Positions 51,160-64,000 of a stretch of 64,000 nt of DNA are shown one piece after another. Below the pieces are notes generated by a model that saw only the letters and a program-made list of their open reading frames with translations, did not search any database and had not been told where the DNA came from. Both the position numbers and the translations under genes were made by a program. Source of the stretch: Litomosoides sigmodontis (taxonomy: Eukaryota > Nematoda > Chromadorea > Rhabditida > Onchocercidae); assembly GCA_963070105.1 (NCBI GenBank), contig OY718803.1:10430327-10494326 (forward strand), written 5' to 3'. Position 1 is the first letter of the stretch; each line of letters begins with the position of its first letter.

Positions 51160-51450
51160 GTAGTTTGCTTTGCAGTAGCAATTATCCATATTACAGTGCA
51201 AATTGTCAGTGCAATTAAAATTACGATAGCGCAACATTACGCGTATCACAAGATCGTAATGCAAGTTGTAGGCATCGTTGAAGATATCACTGTACAAGTC
51301 ATCGATGCACTAACAGAAATCATGATAAATATAATACAAATCGTAGATATCGCAGGAAAATCATGATACTACGATTGATGAAATTACAGTAATTGCTACA
51401 TCAGTATTGCTGATATCGTAATAGAAATCCTGTATATCACACGATAGTTT
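51160..51450. repeat. degenerate repeat-like patch of GATATC/ATCGTA words
   Basis: Short words such as GATATCGCAG, GATATCGTAAT, GATCGTAATG and AATCGTAGATATC recur through about 290 bases. One forward frame stays open for about 75 codons and ends near 51365, but it has no good initiator and reads as Ile/Val-rich low complexity. I treat it as a decayed minisatellite. Confidence 0.45.
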
Positions 51451-53857
51451 GTTCAAACAAACCATTTATGATGAGTTCGCAATTACCGATTTAGTAATTG
51501 AGTAAGTAAGTAATCGGTAAACCATAATATTCAATACTTTGCTTGTTTTCATTTAGCTTTATGTGTTGTTGATTTAGCAGTTGCTGACAAGTAAATTGAG
51601 TAATTCAGGAATCATTTGGCAACATCATGGTGCTAAATTTAGCATAGCCAATTATAATTTCAATTGTCCAAAGATTAGAGACATTTCAAGAATGCTAAAA
51701 TTACGTGCAAACTTGTTTTACTGTAAAGAGGAAAAAGAAAAAAGGAAAGGTATTTGACAGTATTTCATAGAAAAGTAAGCGTATGGAAGTAAGAAAGTTT
51801 CAATTAACAGGAAAAGGAATGGAAATCGTTGCAAAACATGGAGTACTTCAAATGTATGCAAATTTATTTTTAAATTCAAATTGGTAAAAGTATTTCAAAT
51901 GTATGGAAAGTTAGCAAAGCAATTACTGCAAACATTCATATTGCTGTACCTTCGAGCAAAATTTAACTGTTGTTATTTAATTAATTTTTGAATTAATTAT
52001 TAAAAATATGCACGGGATGTGTTTCATCTTTATTTTGCAGAAATCTCATCTCTCTTCATTTTTGACAATTAGCAGAAGTGGACGAAGTGAAAAAACTCGT
52101 TATAGTGAAATTTCAATTAGAAATTACCGAATCACAGATTCTCCTCGTGCTTCAAGAAACTTTGGCGCACACATTCCACTTTATATAAGTGAAATAAGCA
52201 TATTTCACGTCATTACTTGCCAACGCATATCCATGCACTGCAAAGGGCATAAAATTAAAATTTTTATCTATTGAAAATGAAATCGAAAGGAAGCGATGTC
52301 TTCTTTCGGTACGTCTAATGCTCTATTCGCCAATAGCATTTCAAATGGACAGCGAGATGGCAAGTAATGGGGGTCATTACCTGTGCACGTGTAATAGTTT
52401 TGTGCAACGCTAATAACAGTACTTAACATGTCGTGAATTAATTCCACTTCTTTAGCGTGAATCCGTTGATAAATTCAGTGCTCGGAATCAATGAATTTTA
52501 CTATGATAATTGTTGAATTTATTATTTCATCTATGGAAATGAATTTAATTTATTTAAAAATTTTGAAAGAAATGAGCAGAGAATTCGAATAAATACAGAA
52601 CGATGACGTATTACTCCATAGAAATTTTACTTTCGAGTCAGAATTTAAAACTCATTTAAACGAAAATTTGGAAATTAAATCTCTTTGAGATGGTCCATTC
52701 ATGAAACAATAAAAAATTTCAAAGGACTTTTGATGTCGGATTTAAATTAATGCATGAAAAAGTCTCGAACAGTTTTTCGTAAAAATTATGAGACTAAATC
52801 AGTCGTTTAAATTAATTCTTTGTATTAGTTTGATTAAATTTATTTTACGGTACGTGGCATTCTTTTGCATCCATATAGCTAATTTCCATATTCATTGCAC
52901 TCGCACAAAGTGATTTAAATCTCCCGGACATTTTATAAATAAATAAATAATTTTTTTTTAATAGTTTTATAAATAATTTTATGAATAAAAGAAAAATTCA
53001 AAATTTTTTCAATTATTTACAAAAATTTTGAATTCTTTAAGAATTTTATTGATCTTTCGCTTTCCAAACATTTTTTCATCAGTTTCCTTCTTACGGCGAA
53101 ATTCTGTTCATTTTTTCAAGCTTCGATTGTTTATTCAAATAATTCTATTTAATTTATTACGTCATGATTGCCTCAATCGAGGTGATAACTAAGACGTAAT
53201 TATCAATAAACATTAAAAGATAAGCTTAATTTTCGTCTCACATTCTCTAATCATACGCTTCTTCCCCTTACTTCTGCTAAACGTCAGATGATAAATTGAG
53301 TGTCAGGAAACATTCAAAAATATTTGTTCAGTATGTTTGGTAAAATATCCTCTTTTTACGCCAAACGTCAAACGTTTTGACAATACCACGCTAATGAGTC
53401 GTATTTCACTTTCCGCCACTGGTAGGACTCCACTTCAAGCGATAAAACTAGGTTTTCATCAAACATTTGACGACATTTCATAGTTTTTTTGTAAAGTTTA
53501 AGTGAGAAACAGCCATTTTGGTTCCTGAAATTTCAATGAAATTGAAAAGCTACCATGGAATGTTAATGTGTCATATAATTTCAAGGAAATAAATTTATAT
53601 TAATTTCATAAACGTAGCAGGATAAAAGTGATAGGAGTAAGCTAGTTGCAAACAACTTCAAAATGCTTCCACATAAAATACGATCATTCGTTGATCATTG
53701 TAAAACTGCAACTTCAACGTCAATCAATCGCTTGATTAATCAATAATATCTGGATATTAGCCAAAAAACTTCAAACAAATTTTAAATTTGGCCCTATTCA
53801 AAGTGCAAGAGAAGTGCTCGTAGCTATAACGGATTATTACCATTTCATCCCAACAAT

Positions 53858-53917
53858 ATACCATTGTTCTGCAATATACCATCGTTCATACCATTGTTCT
53901 GCAATATACCATCGTTC
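53858..53917. repeat. perfect 30-bp tandem duplication
   Basis: Two identical 30-bp units starting ATACCATTGTTCTGCAATAT, at 53858-53887 and 53888-53917. Each unit itself consists of two related halves (ATACCATTGTTC and ATACCATCGTTC). Confidence 0.92.
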
Positions 53918-55407
53918 AATTGATCAAAGAGAAATACCATAAAATTGTAAAACACGTAATCTTCAATGTAGAACGATGACATTGCAGGAGGTAAATTAAT
54001 GATGTAAAATATTGACCGCATGTTTCACATCGACCATGGATAGTGCACACTTACTAAAGTTTATTAATCCGTTAATGCTATGTTGCTGAAACTTTAAAAT
54101 TATGCAAATTTTAATTGAAGCTAATGTTCCATACGTATCAAGCGTGTAAAATAATCAAGTTGTCGGTCATAATCAGCTTATTGATTATTGTGCTAAATTC
54201 AATTAGTAAGGTTTGAAAGTTTGAAGGGAGAGAGGGAAAGAGAGAGGAAGGGAAGAGAAAAAGGTAAAGAAGATATTGTAGTAATATTATGCATATTTTT
54301 GCTTGTGTTGATGAATATCTCACTTCATGATAACCATGTAATATGGTGTACGTCAAGCGCAGACGTATGCAACGCTATCAATAATATATGTAACCTTCGT
54401 GATGACGAAGTATGCTGATTGTTGCATCTCCTCGTAGCTTTTCTGTCGATATTTAACCACAAATACCTTTAAAGCTCAACTTCAGCTTTTTTCATTTTGA
54501 TTGCACCTTTTAGCGCGTAATTGTCTCTACACGTGGCAATATATGGTTTGACGTATATTCCGCGTCTTCTATTTGAAAGTCCTTCGTAGTCCAGTGAACT
54601 TCAATTTCTCAAATGCATAAAGTTTTGTTTGAGAAGATTAATCAATCCATAGTTATATGAGTGATAAAAATTAATATGAATGGCTACACTGATGGACGAT
54701 TCGGTAAGAAACACAGTTCGTAGCCATCAAAAATAAGACAACTATGCTCATACGACCTTGACCTATGACTCTAATGGATAACATGCAGCAGTTCGGACTG
54801 ACGTTTTATGGAAATCTTCACTCAGTTGCTCCCTTAATTGCTTCATTGACCACAGCCCATTTATTTCTCAGCGGCCGCACAGATTTCACGACGCCAAATT
54901 CTTCAACTCTCAAAATCTCAAGCTTATTTCCCGGCAAACCTGGGTTGCTATTGACAGAAATGCTAATGAGATAAGCCCCTCTACCCTCCACTGCACTTCA
55001 AAAAACGTTGCCGATCACCAACCCAAACGTTCCCCCAAGTAGCCTTCGTAAAACTATAACTTTGGCTTAGCGGGGAGTTTCATACTGACTCTCTGACAGG
55101 GGCCGCACCAGTTGCTCTTATATTTAGGCCTTTGTTAAATTTTTGTTGCTATGCTCGGTAGCGTGTACGGAGGTGGAAAGGGAGGATGGTTGTTCCGTGT
55201 GGATTTGGTCGTGGCAACTTGTGCCCGTGTATATGTGATATGGTATCCACGTGATTTACGACTGATACACGTCAAAATTTAACGGTTATGTGTCTGTTGG
55301 TCGTAGTTATGATTAATTTACTTGAAACTCCTTGTTTGTCAATTATCAAAGGGGACATAGTTGCTGTTACATATCTGAGCAGTATACGATTATCGTAATT
55401 AAAGGAA

Positions 55408-55414
55408 TTTTTAG
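55408..55414 (+). promoter_or_regulatory. candidate SL trans-splice acceptor for rps-7
   Basis: The sequence ATTTTTAG ends at 55414, giving a 42-base leader to the ATG at 55457. The AG nearer the ATG (55444-55445) has a purine-rich context and is less likely. Ribosomal protein mRNAs are commonly SL-spliced in nematodes; the site itself is inference. Confidence 0.4.
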
Positions 55415-55456
55415 GAATTTCCTTTTTTTTGGTGAAGAAAAGCAGTCGAATAAACG

Positions 55457-55763
55457 ATGCCGGAAGGCTCATCGAAAATTGTTGTACCAGAAGGGAAAGT
55501 ACCAGACGAGCTGGAAAAGCAAGTATCAAATGCGATAGCTGATTTAGAAAATAACTCTGATATGCGGGCTCAGTTACGTGAGCTCTACATTGTCGGCGCG
55601 AAGGTATGATAATTCTCACTGTAGCAGAATTTTGAAAATTCAGCCGCTGAAATTGTCATGCGTAAAATAGTGTTTTGCTTTCGATTTACTTTTTTTTCTG
55701 TCCATTTTTGGGTCACGTTTTTGTTTTTTGGCATTTTTTATGTATATATATGCCAAAAAATAA

Positions 55764-55857
<94 letters not shown>

Positions 55858-56834
55858 TATGAGTTCCAGGAAGTCGATGTGCCAAATGCGAGTAACAAAA
55901 AGAGTATCATCATCTATGTACCTGTACCGCAGTTACGACAGTTTCAAAAAATTCAGTCTTGGCTTGTACGTGAATTGGAAAAGAAATTTAGTGGCAAGCA
56001 TGTCGTATTTATTGCAAGGGTAAGAGGAGTTTTGTTATTTTATGAATTACCATCGACGAGTTAGTTCATGCACGAACTATTGAAAATTAGAGAAGGTGCT
56101 TGAGTGCACATGAACTAGAGAATGTCAAAGAGCTTGTTACTGGTATTTTTAACTCGAGTACTCCTAATAGTATTAATTTCAGCGACGTATATTACCGAAG
56201 CCTAAACGTGGCAAAAATAGGAAGCTGCAAAAACAAAAGCGTCCGCGTTCACGTACTTTAACTGCCGTGCATGATGCAATGCTTGCTGATTTAGTATACC
56301 CAGCTGAAGTTGTCGGGCGAAGAACAAGAGTGAAGTTAGATGGAAAGCGTATTATAAAGGTGCACCTTGATAAAACTCAACAGACGAATGTCGAACACAA
56401 GGTAACAACAGTTGCTTAACTAAACGAATTTACTCCATATAGGTTTCTGCTAAGAATTTTCCGTAGAAGAATTGTTTTCACTTGAAGAGACCGAGTCTAC
56501 TGCTAAATAAATTTCATTTTCCTCAAAAAGGTGTAATATTCTAAGAGAGTTCATATATCTCTATGTCTGTGTTTTACAATCGTGGAAAGGACTTGTTGAT
56601 ATTGTCGTCTTGACAAGCCATGCGTATGTTAATCACAGCTAATATTAATTGGAAATTTGTGGTTACTGATTTATGAAAATTTACACGGAAAAGAATTAAA
56701 GGAGTCAGAAAATTAGGGGACACTACGCTTATGAATAAATCAATTTCCGTTTTCAGGTGGACACGTTTTCTGCGATCTACAAATATCTGACAGGAAAGGA
56801 TATTGCTTTCGAGTTTCCCGAGCCTCTTTTCTGA
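55457..56834 (+). CDS. rps-7: small-subunit ribosomal protein eS7 (RPS7), 4 exons
   Basis: Cytosolic 40S subunit component, needed for small-subunit assembly and 18S rRNA maturation. Exons: 55457-55603, 55870-56019, 56183-56401, 56757-56834. They total 594 nt, 197 aa, every exon starting and ending in phase 0; animal eS7 is about 194 aa. Nearly every conserved block is present: [14 protein letters not shown], the [17 protein letters not shown] strand, [30 protein letters not shown] followed by [32 protein letters not shown], and the C-terminal [13 protein letters not shown]. Donors and acceptors are canonical. Intron 1 carries a long AT dinucleotide array ending 15 bases before the acceptor. 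AATAAA lies about 100 bases after the stop. This is the firmest gene call in the window. Confidence 0.98.
55768..55854. repeat. (AT)n microsatellite in rps-7 intron 1
   Basis: About 43 uninterrupted AT units. The repeat ends 15 bases before the exon 2 boundary and so occupies the usual branch point and polypyrimidine position. Confidence 0.97.
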
Positions 56835-56935
56835 AAGGATTATTTCTTATTGGTTTTTGTTATGTTTTGTTGATAAATGTACGGTTAAATTAGTGGTGGT
56901 TCTGCTGTACAGACGACATGAATGAAGATCCAAGA

Positions 56936-56941
56936 AATAAA
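56936..56941 (+). terminator. polyadenylation signal AATAAA of rps-7
   Basis: AATAAA about 100 bases downstream of the eS7 stop codon, followed by a T-rich stretch. It is the best-placed cleavage signal for this gene. Confidence 0.65.
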
Positions 56942-58071
56942 GTTTCTTTTTCACAGGGGTGGCTTATGTGTACTTTATCGATTGTTAGTGGTCGTGAGTG
57001 ATAAAGTAAATAAGTAGTCTTACACTGGCTGAAGGTAGATATACAGTACATGATTGGTAGAATAATGCACAAGCCGTTCATTCTTTGGCAAACAATTTGA
57101 TTCATCTGTCTCAGACTTCACTTTTATTTTCCAGCAAATTCAACAAAATTTACTGGATGATTTTACCTATTTTACCGGAATTTGAATAGCTCGTTTACCA
57201 TCGTTCGCCGTTCGAGTGTTGGCATCATTTTTATCTGATGTTGATCAGAACTAGGACAAATCTTTTTGTATATACAAATCCTGCAATTTTTAACAGTCTT
57301 ATACTGTTAAATTTAACAGAGATGATTTTTGAGATATCTTAAGTGCAGTGGAGTGTGCAAATGGAAAGGGAAGAGCGATAAAGCGTTTTGATTGATGGAG
57401 AAGCCTGGCACCTCCTAATCTGCCCGTTTTCAGACATTCATTACTAGTGCACGAAAGGAATCGTTAAAGCTTCCTGTAGAGTGTCTTATTTTCATCCGCA
57501 AATAATTTTAATGTTTTTTATGTTTGGAGCGATATTTGTAGTAATCGTATATTGATAAGGTTCTATCGGTGAGTGCATGCCGGTTACATGTTATAATGAG
57601 CGTGTACTGAACGCACTGTTACTGAGCATTCATTTCGTTTCGAACTCGGTTCCATCAACATCCTAATGACCTCGTGACGCTGGAGTTTGTTCGAGAAGCA
57701 TGGTAAGGGATAATTGTAGCATTAAAGCGACAATATATAAATTTTCACGAGTGGCAAGGTGTGATTACGCATTCTCGTCGTCATCATTATCAGAGCGTCG
57801 TTATTCGTCATCACGGGCTGTCCTTTATTCACTATCATTTTATAAACCGTCGTTACTCATCATCATCATCGTTGTTTAACCATCATTACTCAATATTACT
57901 GTCATCAACCACGTAATTCACACTCGATCTAATTAGACTAAACGAATCACAGTGTCATTATTACGAATAATATATTTAATGTCAAACTTCATTCAGTGTA
58001 TGTATGAATCGATGAAAATGGTGATTTCAATTTGAAAGGATTATTATCTGACTTGAATGAATGGATGAGTG

Positions 58072-58094
58072 AGTGAAGTGAAGTGAAGTGAAGT
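58072..58094. repeat. (GAAGT)n pentanucleotide repeat
   Basis: Four to five tandem GAAGT units after a short GAGT run. Confidence 0.85.
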
Positions 58095-58374
58095 AAAACG
58101 AAATGAAAGTAGCAAAGTTTATTTGAAATGAAGCGACAAACATAGATATTTGCGTAGGATATGATAAATGTATGCAAATATGATAGCACGCGTGCGTACA
58201 TACACATAACCAGAGGGAGATATAAAAATTTACAAAATGTTTGAAACAGAAGGACAGGTTGGTCGTGATGTTTGAAGGCGGAGCAGTTAAACAGCTGCGG
58301 GCGTGCATTTTCGTTACGTTGCAATTGCATGGCGATCGGTGGTGATGTTGTTGTCATCGTCACTTTTACCAACA

Positions 58375-58392
58375 TCTATCTATCTATCTATC
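58375..58392. repeat. (CTAT)n tetranucleotide repeat
   Basis: Four to five tandem CTAT units. Confidence 0.88.
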
Positions 58393-58628
58393 GTTTAAAC
58401 ATTTCACAAGGGGCAGAGAGGAGGAGGAGGGAAAGTGAGGAAGACTGGCGTATTATTGAAGTTTTTAGTTGCCTAAATTGAATTTCATTGAAATGAGAAG
58501 GTATGAATCGGTAGTGGGTAGGTCACGCAGGTGCAGGTGAGGTGAGCTCAGGCTATTGTTGCCGCTGCTATTGTCTCATTGTAAAAATGGATGGAAAAGG
58601 ATTTTGGGAAACGGTGCAACTGCTAGTA

Positions 58629-59936
<1,308 letters not shown>

Positions 59937-60899
59937 TGTATGATCGGTAGGAGTCATCGAATGTATCACATATGGTTGGATAGGAAGGACAAAATGCAAT
60001 GAATTTTGTTTTCTTTTACTTCTTTATTCTATCTATCTCTTCTTGCTGGTCAAATTTCAGTCGAATTCTTTCATTTTCCTCCTCTCGCACATCGAAGCAG
60101 TAATGCTGCGCGAATAATTAAAATGATAGAATTAAAATTATGCTTCAGCGGCTTTTTTCATCTTAGCTATCATCACACTTTTTTTTTTAAATTTCACTTT
60201 TGGGTACTGATAATTGTTATGTCGAAAATTCGTTCTCTCCGCCGTGAGCCCTTAGATTGTTGATTAATTACTAGCACACCTACCACTATTATCATTATTA
60301 TGCCTTCTATTATTTATTATTACTAATAATTATTATTACTATTATTATTAATTGCTACTAATCATTTGTTATTTATTATTATTGCTATTTATTAATAGTA
60401 TCGGAAATGCACTATTACTTAACCATGTTGTCAAACAGTAGGAAATTGACGAGGTTATTCAATATTATTTATCATTTCAATTTCGTTTTCAAATGCAAAA
60501 ACATTTGGGATTCATTGGTTTGTTTGTGTTATAAAAAAGCAAGTGAAGCTGACCTAATTCCTCCGCTTGTTTCCTTCCAAGTTTTACTTTTTGTTTATTA
60601 CAATGAATAATTGATTAGTGTAATTCAATATATTTGTTCGAATTTTTATGCATATATTTTTCTTCTCTTTCTCTCTTTCTTTCTTGTTTTTTATATTTCG
60701 ATTTTTACAACGCTTTTGGAAGGAGAAAAAAAGAAGATGAGATGAAGTCAGCAATTTTCGTCTAATTAATTATAAAATTTTGAAAACAATTTGCTTATCA
60801 TTGAAAACATTCTACTGTTCGTCTTCGTTCATCTGCTTTTTTCTTACTTTTCAGTTTTGGGATTAATTTTTTTCTCCTTTTTTTTTGCATTTTTTGCAG

Positions 60900-61041
60900 A
60901 AAGCAACTTGCTGCTATCTGCAATGCATTCTACCAATCGTAATATACTGCGTGAACTTACGAATGAAGAATTGCGAATGATCGATGATTTACGAACAGTT
61001 ATACCAACACTTCAACCTGTTGATGATGGCTATATTGCCAG
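60900..61041 (+). CDS. probable exon of an unrecognised gene, partial
   Basis: A strong TTTTTTGCAG acceptor ends at 60899 and an AG|GTGAAA donor follows 61041. The reading frame is open across the exon, with an ATG at 60923 that leaves 39 complete codons plus two bases. The peptide is acidic and well mixed in composition (NILRELTNEELRMIDDLRTV, then IPTLQPVDDGYIAR), unlike the repeat-derived frames nearby. It may be the first coding exon after SL trans-splicing or an internal exon. No partner exon was found in the remaining 3 kb, so the gene would continue beyond the window. I do not recognise the protein. Confidence 0.55.
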
Positions 61042-64000
61042 GTGAAAAATTATTAAAATTCTTCCAACACTGCAACAGTGATGGTGCCTTTTTTAGAAAT
61101 TGTTTTAGCTGGCAGGAAAGCATGAAGGGAAGTTCATCTTTTTATTTTTTCGCTCTTTTCATACTGTAACAAATTATTACGAAATTTCTCGTGTCCTTGA
61201 TATTTTAAAAAGAAATTTAAAAAAAAAAAGAAATTAAATCTTATCTTTTTGCCAATATTTTCGTCCAAATAGTGCTTTTGTTTTTATATCAATGCAATCC
61301 ATCGATGATTTATGATTATTTCGAATCGTGTCACTCGAAGTATCTGTGACTTCCAACCGTTTTGGCATTCTTCACCTGTTGCATTTTCAAAAAGATAATG
61401 GGAAATGAAATGGAGAAATAGTTTTCATAATAACTTTTTATTTTGCTTTTTTTTTCCTTTCAATGCAAATTTAATTTGCTTCAACGTTAGAACTTTTTTT
61501 TAAATTACGAAAAAAATAATGGAATGATTGCTTATTTGATGGTGTGCAAAAAAAGAGAGAAAGAAATAAAAATTGGATAAATGAATTGAGTCAGATATTT
61601 TGATTCAATGGCCTTTTTCTTCAGATGATTGAATGATGGAATGAGTTAGGAAAAATTTTTTATTAATTATTTCACACGAGAAAATCAATTTGTCGAAACG
61701 TTGAATGATTTCTTCACTGATAGATTTATGTTTTCACGCAATTACTACTTAATAATTTTTCTACTGCATTATTCCCTTCTCTGTTTCAGCTTTACTATTG
61801 CAATTATTAATTGTATCAAATTTGATCAGTGAAATTTTCAGTAAACATTTCAAGAGAAGTAACATTTTAAGAGAAGGGAAATGAGAAAAACGAAATAGAA
61901 ATACAAAAATATATTTATTCTAAATGTTGTCAATTTATCGTCACAAACCCGCGCAGTATTATTCCAATATTACTTCGCTTTCATTTATAATATTTGACCA
62001 ATTACCTGTCTTAATTAAGTTAACTAATCACCCACCTGTCTCAAGTATGTAATTTCTATTCTGATTTTATAGGAGAAGAACAAATAATCATGCAGTACCT
62101 CTTTTTTTCATTTCTGTGGATGAAAAGGGTTGTGATAGGTGTGATAGTTTTATAGTGAAATGTTGCTGATAATATTTCATGGTAAGTCTACCATGAATTT
62201 TTTTTTAGACAGATAATCTCAATGGAAGTTTTATACTTTTTTTACGGACAAAGAGAAATTGAGAGAAAAAGTAAAACATTCAGAAATACACCAAAAAAAA
62301 ATTTTTGAAAAAAAAAATGATAGCAATCCTTTGCACCAATTTAATACATTGAATTAAGTGATTATAAATTTTTCGCTTCATTTCTTAGTCAGAATTAGTG
62401 TTCAAGAATAGTCTAATTTTTTTTTTCTAATCAATGGAAGAGATAAGTGTTTGCAAATGTTTTTAATCATAGAACGGTAAACATTAATATGAAAAACATA
62501 ATGTTTAATCAATAAAATTGTGTCATAGTGGCGAGAAAAAAAAGCATAGAAAAGCATATGTTTTAATTGCTATGATACATTTGTATTTATTGAAATCTTT
62601 TTTTTTCGTCACTTCTTTACTTATTAACACTATCAATGCACGTGGCCTATTCCATTCATTCCCTAATGAGCAAAACTTATAAAATTCACTAAATAATTGG
62701 GAGAGGGGGGGGGGGGGAGAGAGGGGAGAAAAACCGTATTTGCATTAGTTTATTCTCTGTTCGTGTCGATAGTAACTTTTTGCTTGCATTTTTTTTTCAC
62801 TTTTACAGCTGTGGAAGAATTACATTTTCGTATTTATAAATAATAAGTAAGCAATAATTTCATATAAAATTTTAATAACACTAGGAGTGTGACAACAATT
62901 GCTAGCTATCTGCTAGTTTATTGTTATCAATAATCAGCTTTCACGGAGAGCGAACAATGAGAGGTAGAATTAAAGAATTATAGAAATCTGTTTTGTTGAT
63001 CGTTTAGAAGTGTGCGAAAACTCGTATTAAAATGGCAAACAAAGTAATAACAATTTATGAAGATGAGATTTACATGAAATGATTTGAGTGTTTACTTCCA
63101 CATCTGTTTTGTAACTCTTTCGAATAATAAATCCACGTTTTGCACTTAAAAATTAAAACCATAGGACTGTAAGTTTATCATGTGTACACTTGGTTTAAAA
63201 ATTCCTTCATGAATTTAAGATTGCTATTAGTACGTCTGTAATTTTCGCTAATTAAAATAGGAAAATAATAGAAATAGGAGAGATAGCAATACCAGTGGTT
63301 TCGAAAGAAAAAGAAAGGAAGATGAGATGAGTATGTGGTCATTTATTACTTCATAAATGAATAAATGCATGTGATGAGAATTTTCCTATGATGTAGATAC
63401 GGTAGAGTACCGTATCCGATGATATACGGTACGACGTTATGCATTTCAAAATAACAGCTTATTGTGTTTGCAAAATTACTGCATTATTTTTTCAATGCTG
63501 CTAAAATTGTTGCAGCAAAATATGAGCAGTAAATTTTAGAAACTCTCTTTCAGAGAGTGTAAATAAGAATGATCAATCATTTGCAAAGAATAAAAAATCC
63601 GCGAAAGAGGAAAATTGTCTCATGCCGTAACGCAATAATTCCTCTTCAAAAATGTGCAGGGAGATTTTCCAAGGACACACTTACCAAATAATCCAGAAAA
63701 TTTTGCTCAAATACAACAACAATCGCTGAAAATTTATCTCTCATAAAATTACTGGGAAAAAAAGGAAAAAAAACGGAATGTTCTTTCGGTTAGGAAATTT
63801 TCAAATTACTCCTCTTTTTTAATGAGAATAATAAAACGAAAATAATTTTAATGAAAAAGTATTTTTAATGGCAGTGAAAGAATTTTGAAAAAAAAAACAA
63901 TTTGAAAGAAAATTGCTGACCTAATTTCTGCTCTGTCTTACTTTTAGTTAATCTTAATTAATACTGTTGAATTCAAAAATCAATGAGTCGATTTTTTCCT
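61042..64000. other. AT-rich sequence to window end
   Basis: No recognisable exon is visible on either strand. If 60900-61041 is a real exon, this is probably a long first intron. Apart from a G-run at about 62704-62718 it contains only short homopolymer runs. Confidence 0.45.
62701..62729 (+). repeat. G-rich tract, potential quadruplex
   Basis: A run of about 13 G followed within 15 bases by a further run of four G, purine-only throughout. It stands out against AT-rich surroundings. Confidence 0.7.

Larger units (their letters stand above)
50677..55456. other. 4.8-kb gene-poor region
   Basis: It contains the 3' flank of the transporter, with A-rich stretches and AATAAA words near 50990-51035, then AT-rich unique sequence. 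No recognisable exon is present. Open frames at 52008-52274 and 54765-54974 have no identifiable domain. A GC-richer block occupies about 54770-55230, just upstream of the ribosomal protein gene. Confidence 0.5.

Noticed and set aside
54765..54974. 69-aa frame in the GC-richer block
   Set aside because: No domain, no splice context, and codon usage gives no clear support. The block is reported as unexplained instead.
54960..55160. Degenerate SL-like words (ACCCAGGTTTG on the minus strand)
   Set aside because: Too diverged from the SL1 leader, with no donor site and no Sm-site arrangement of an SL RNA gene.

Overview
The window looks like a piece of a nematode nuclear chromosome, most likely from a filarial or other spirurid worm. 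The DNA is strongly AT-rich. Protein-coding genes are cut into many short exons with GT-AG introns of roughly 50 to 900 bases. Several first exons follow a U-rich AG acceptor close to the ATG, as expected for SL trans-splicing. The clearest genes are ribosomal protein eS7, a LATS/Warts kinase and a DAF-36/Neverland Rieske oxygenase, all familiar nematode genes. I saw no bacterial genes, no Wolbachia-like insert, no tRNA or rRNA, no CRISPR array and no intact transposon. The species assignment is inference; I could not run a search.

Layout. 1565-3717 (+): GLYAT-like N-acyltransferase, 5 exons. 4696-7151 (-): family-31 beta-1,3-glycosyltransferase, convergent with the first gene, 5' end not resolved. 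9839-10862 (+): small single-pass membrane protein of unknown function. 12977-20346 (-): LATS/Warts kinase, 19 exons, model of 1086 aa. 20347-32531: about 12 kb without recognisable exons, full of simple repeats, G-rich tracts and a 30-bp minisatellite. 32532-36565 (-): DAF-36, 8 exons, 419 aa. 36566-46255: gene-poor, holding the longest trinucleotide array. 46256-50676 (+): 12-TM major facilitator transporter of SLC17 type, 10 exons. 50677-55456: gene-poor. 55457-56834 (+): ribosomal protein eS7, 4 exons, 197 aa. 56835-60899: gene-poor, with a 1.3-kb AGT array. 60900-61041 (+): one probable exon of an unrecognised gene that may run past the window end.

The genes are independent metazoan loci, not an operon or a system. 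Exon frames were joined by hand, and the summed lengths of the six multi-exon models close in frame. Where a splice site is ambiguous this is stated.

The most unusual things are four nearly pure trinucleotide arrays of about 0.65, 1.1, 2.1 and 1.3 kb (about 8% of the window); one LATS exon with no AG at its predicted 3' splice site; and a minisatellite with a 180-bp higher-order period. I did not find a convincing undescribed biological system.
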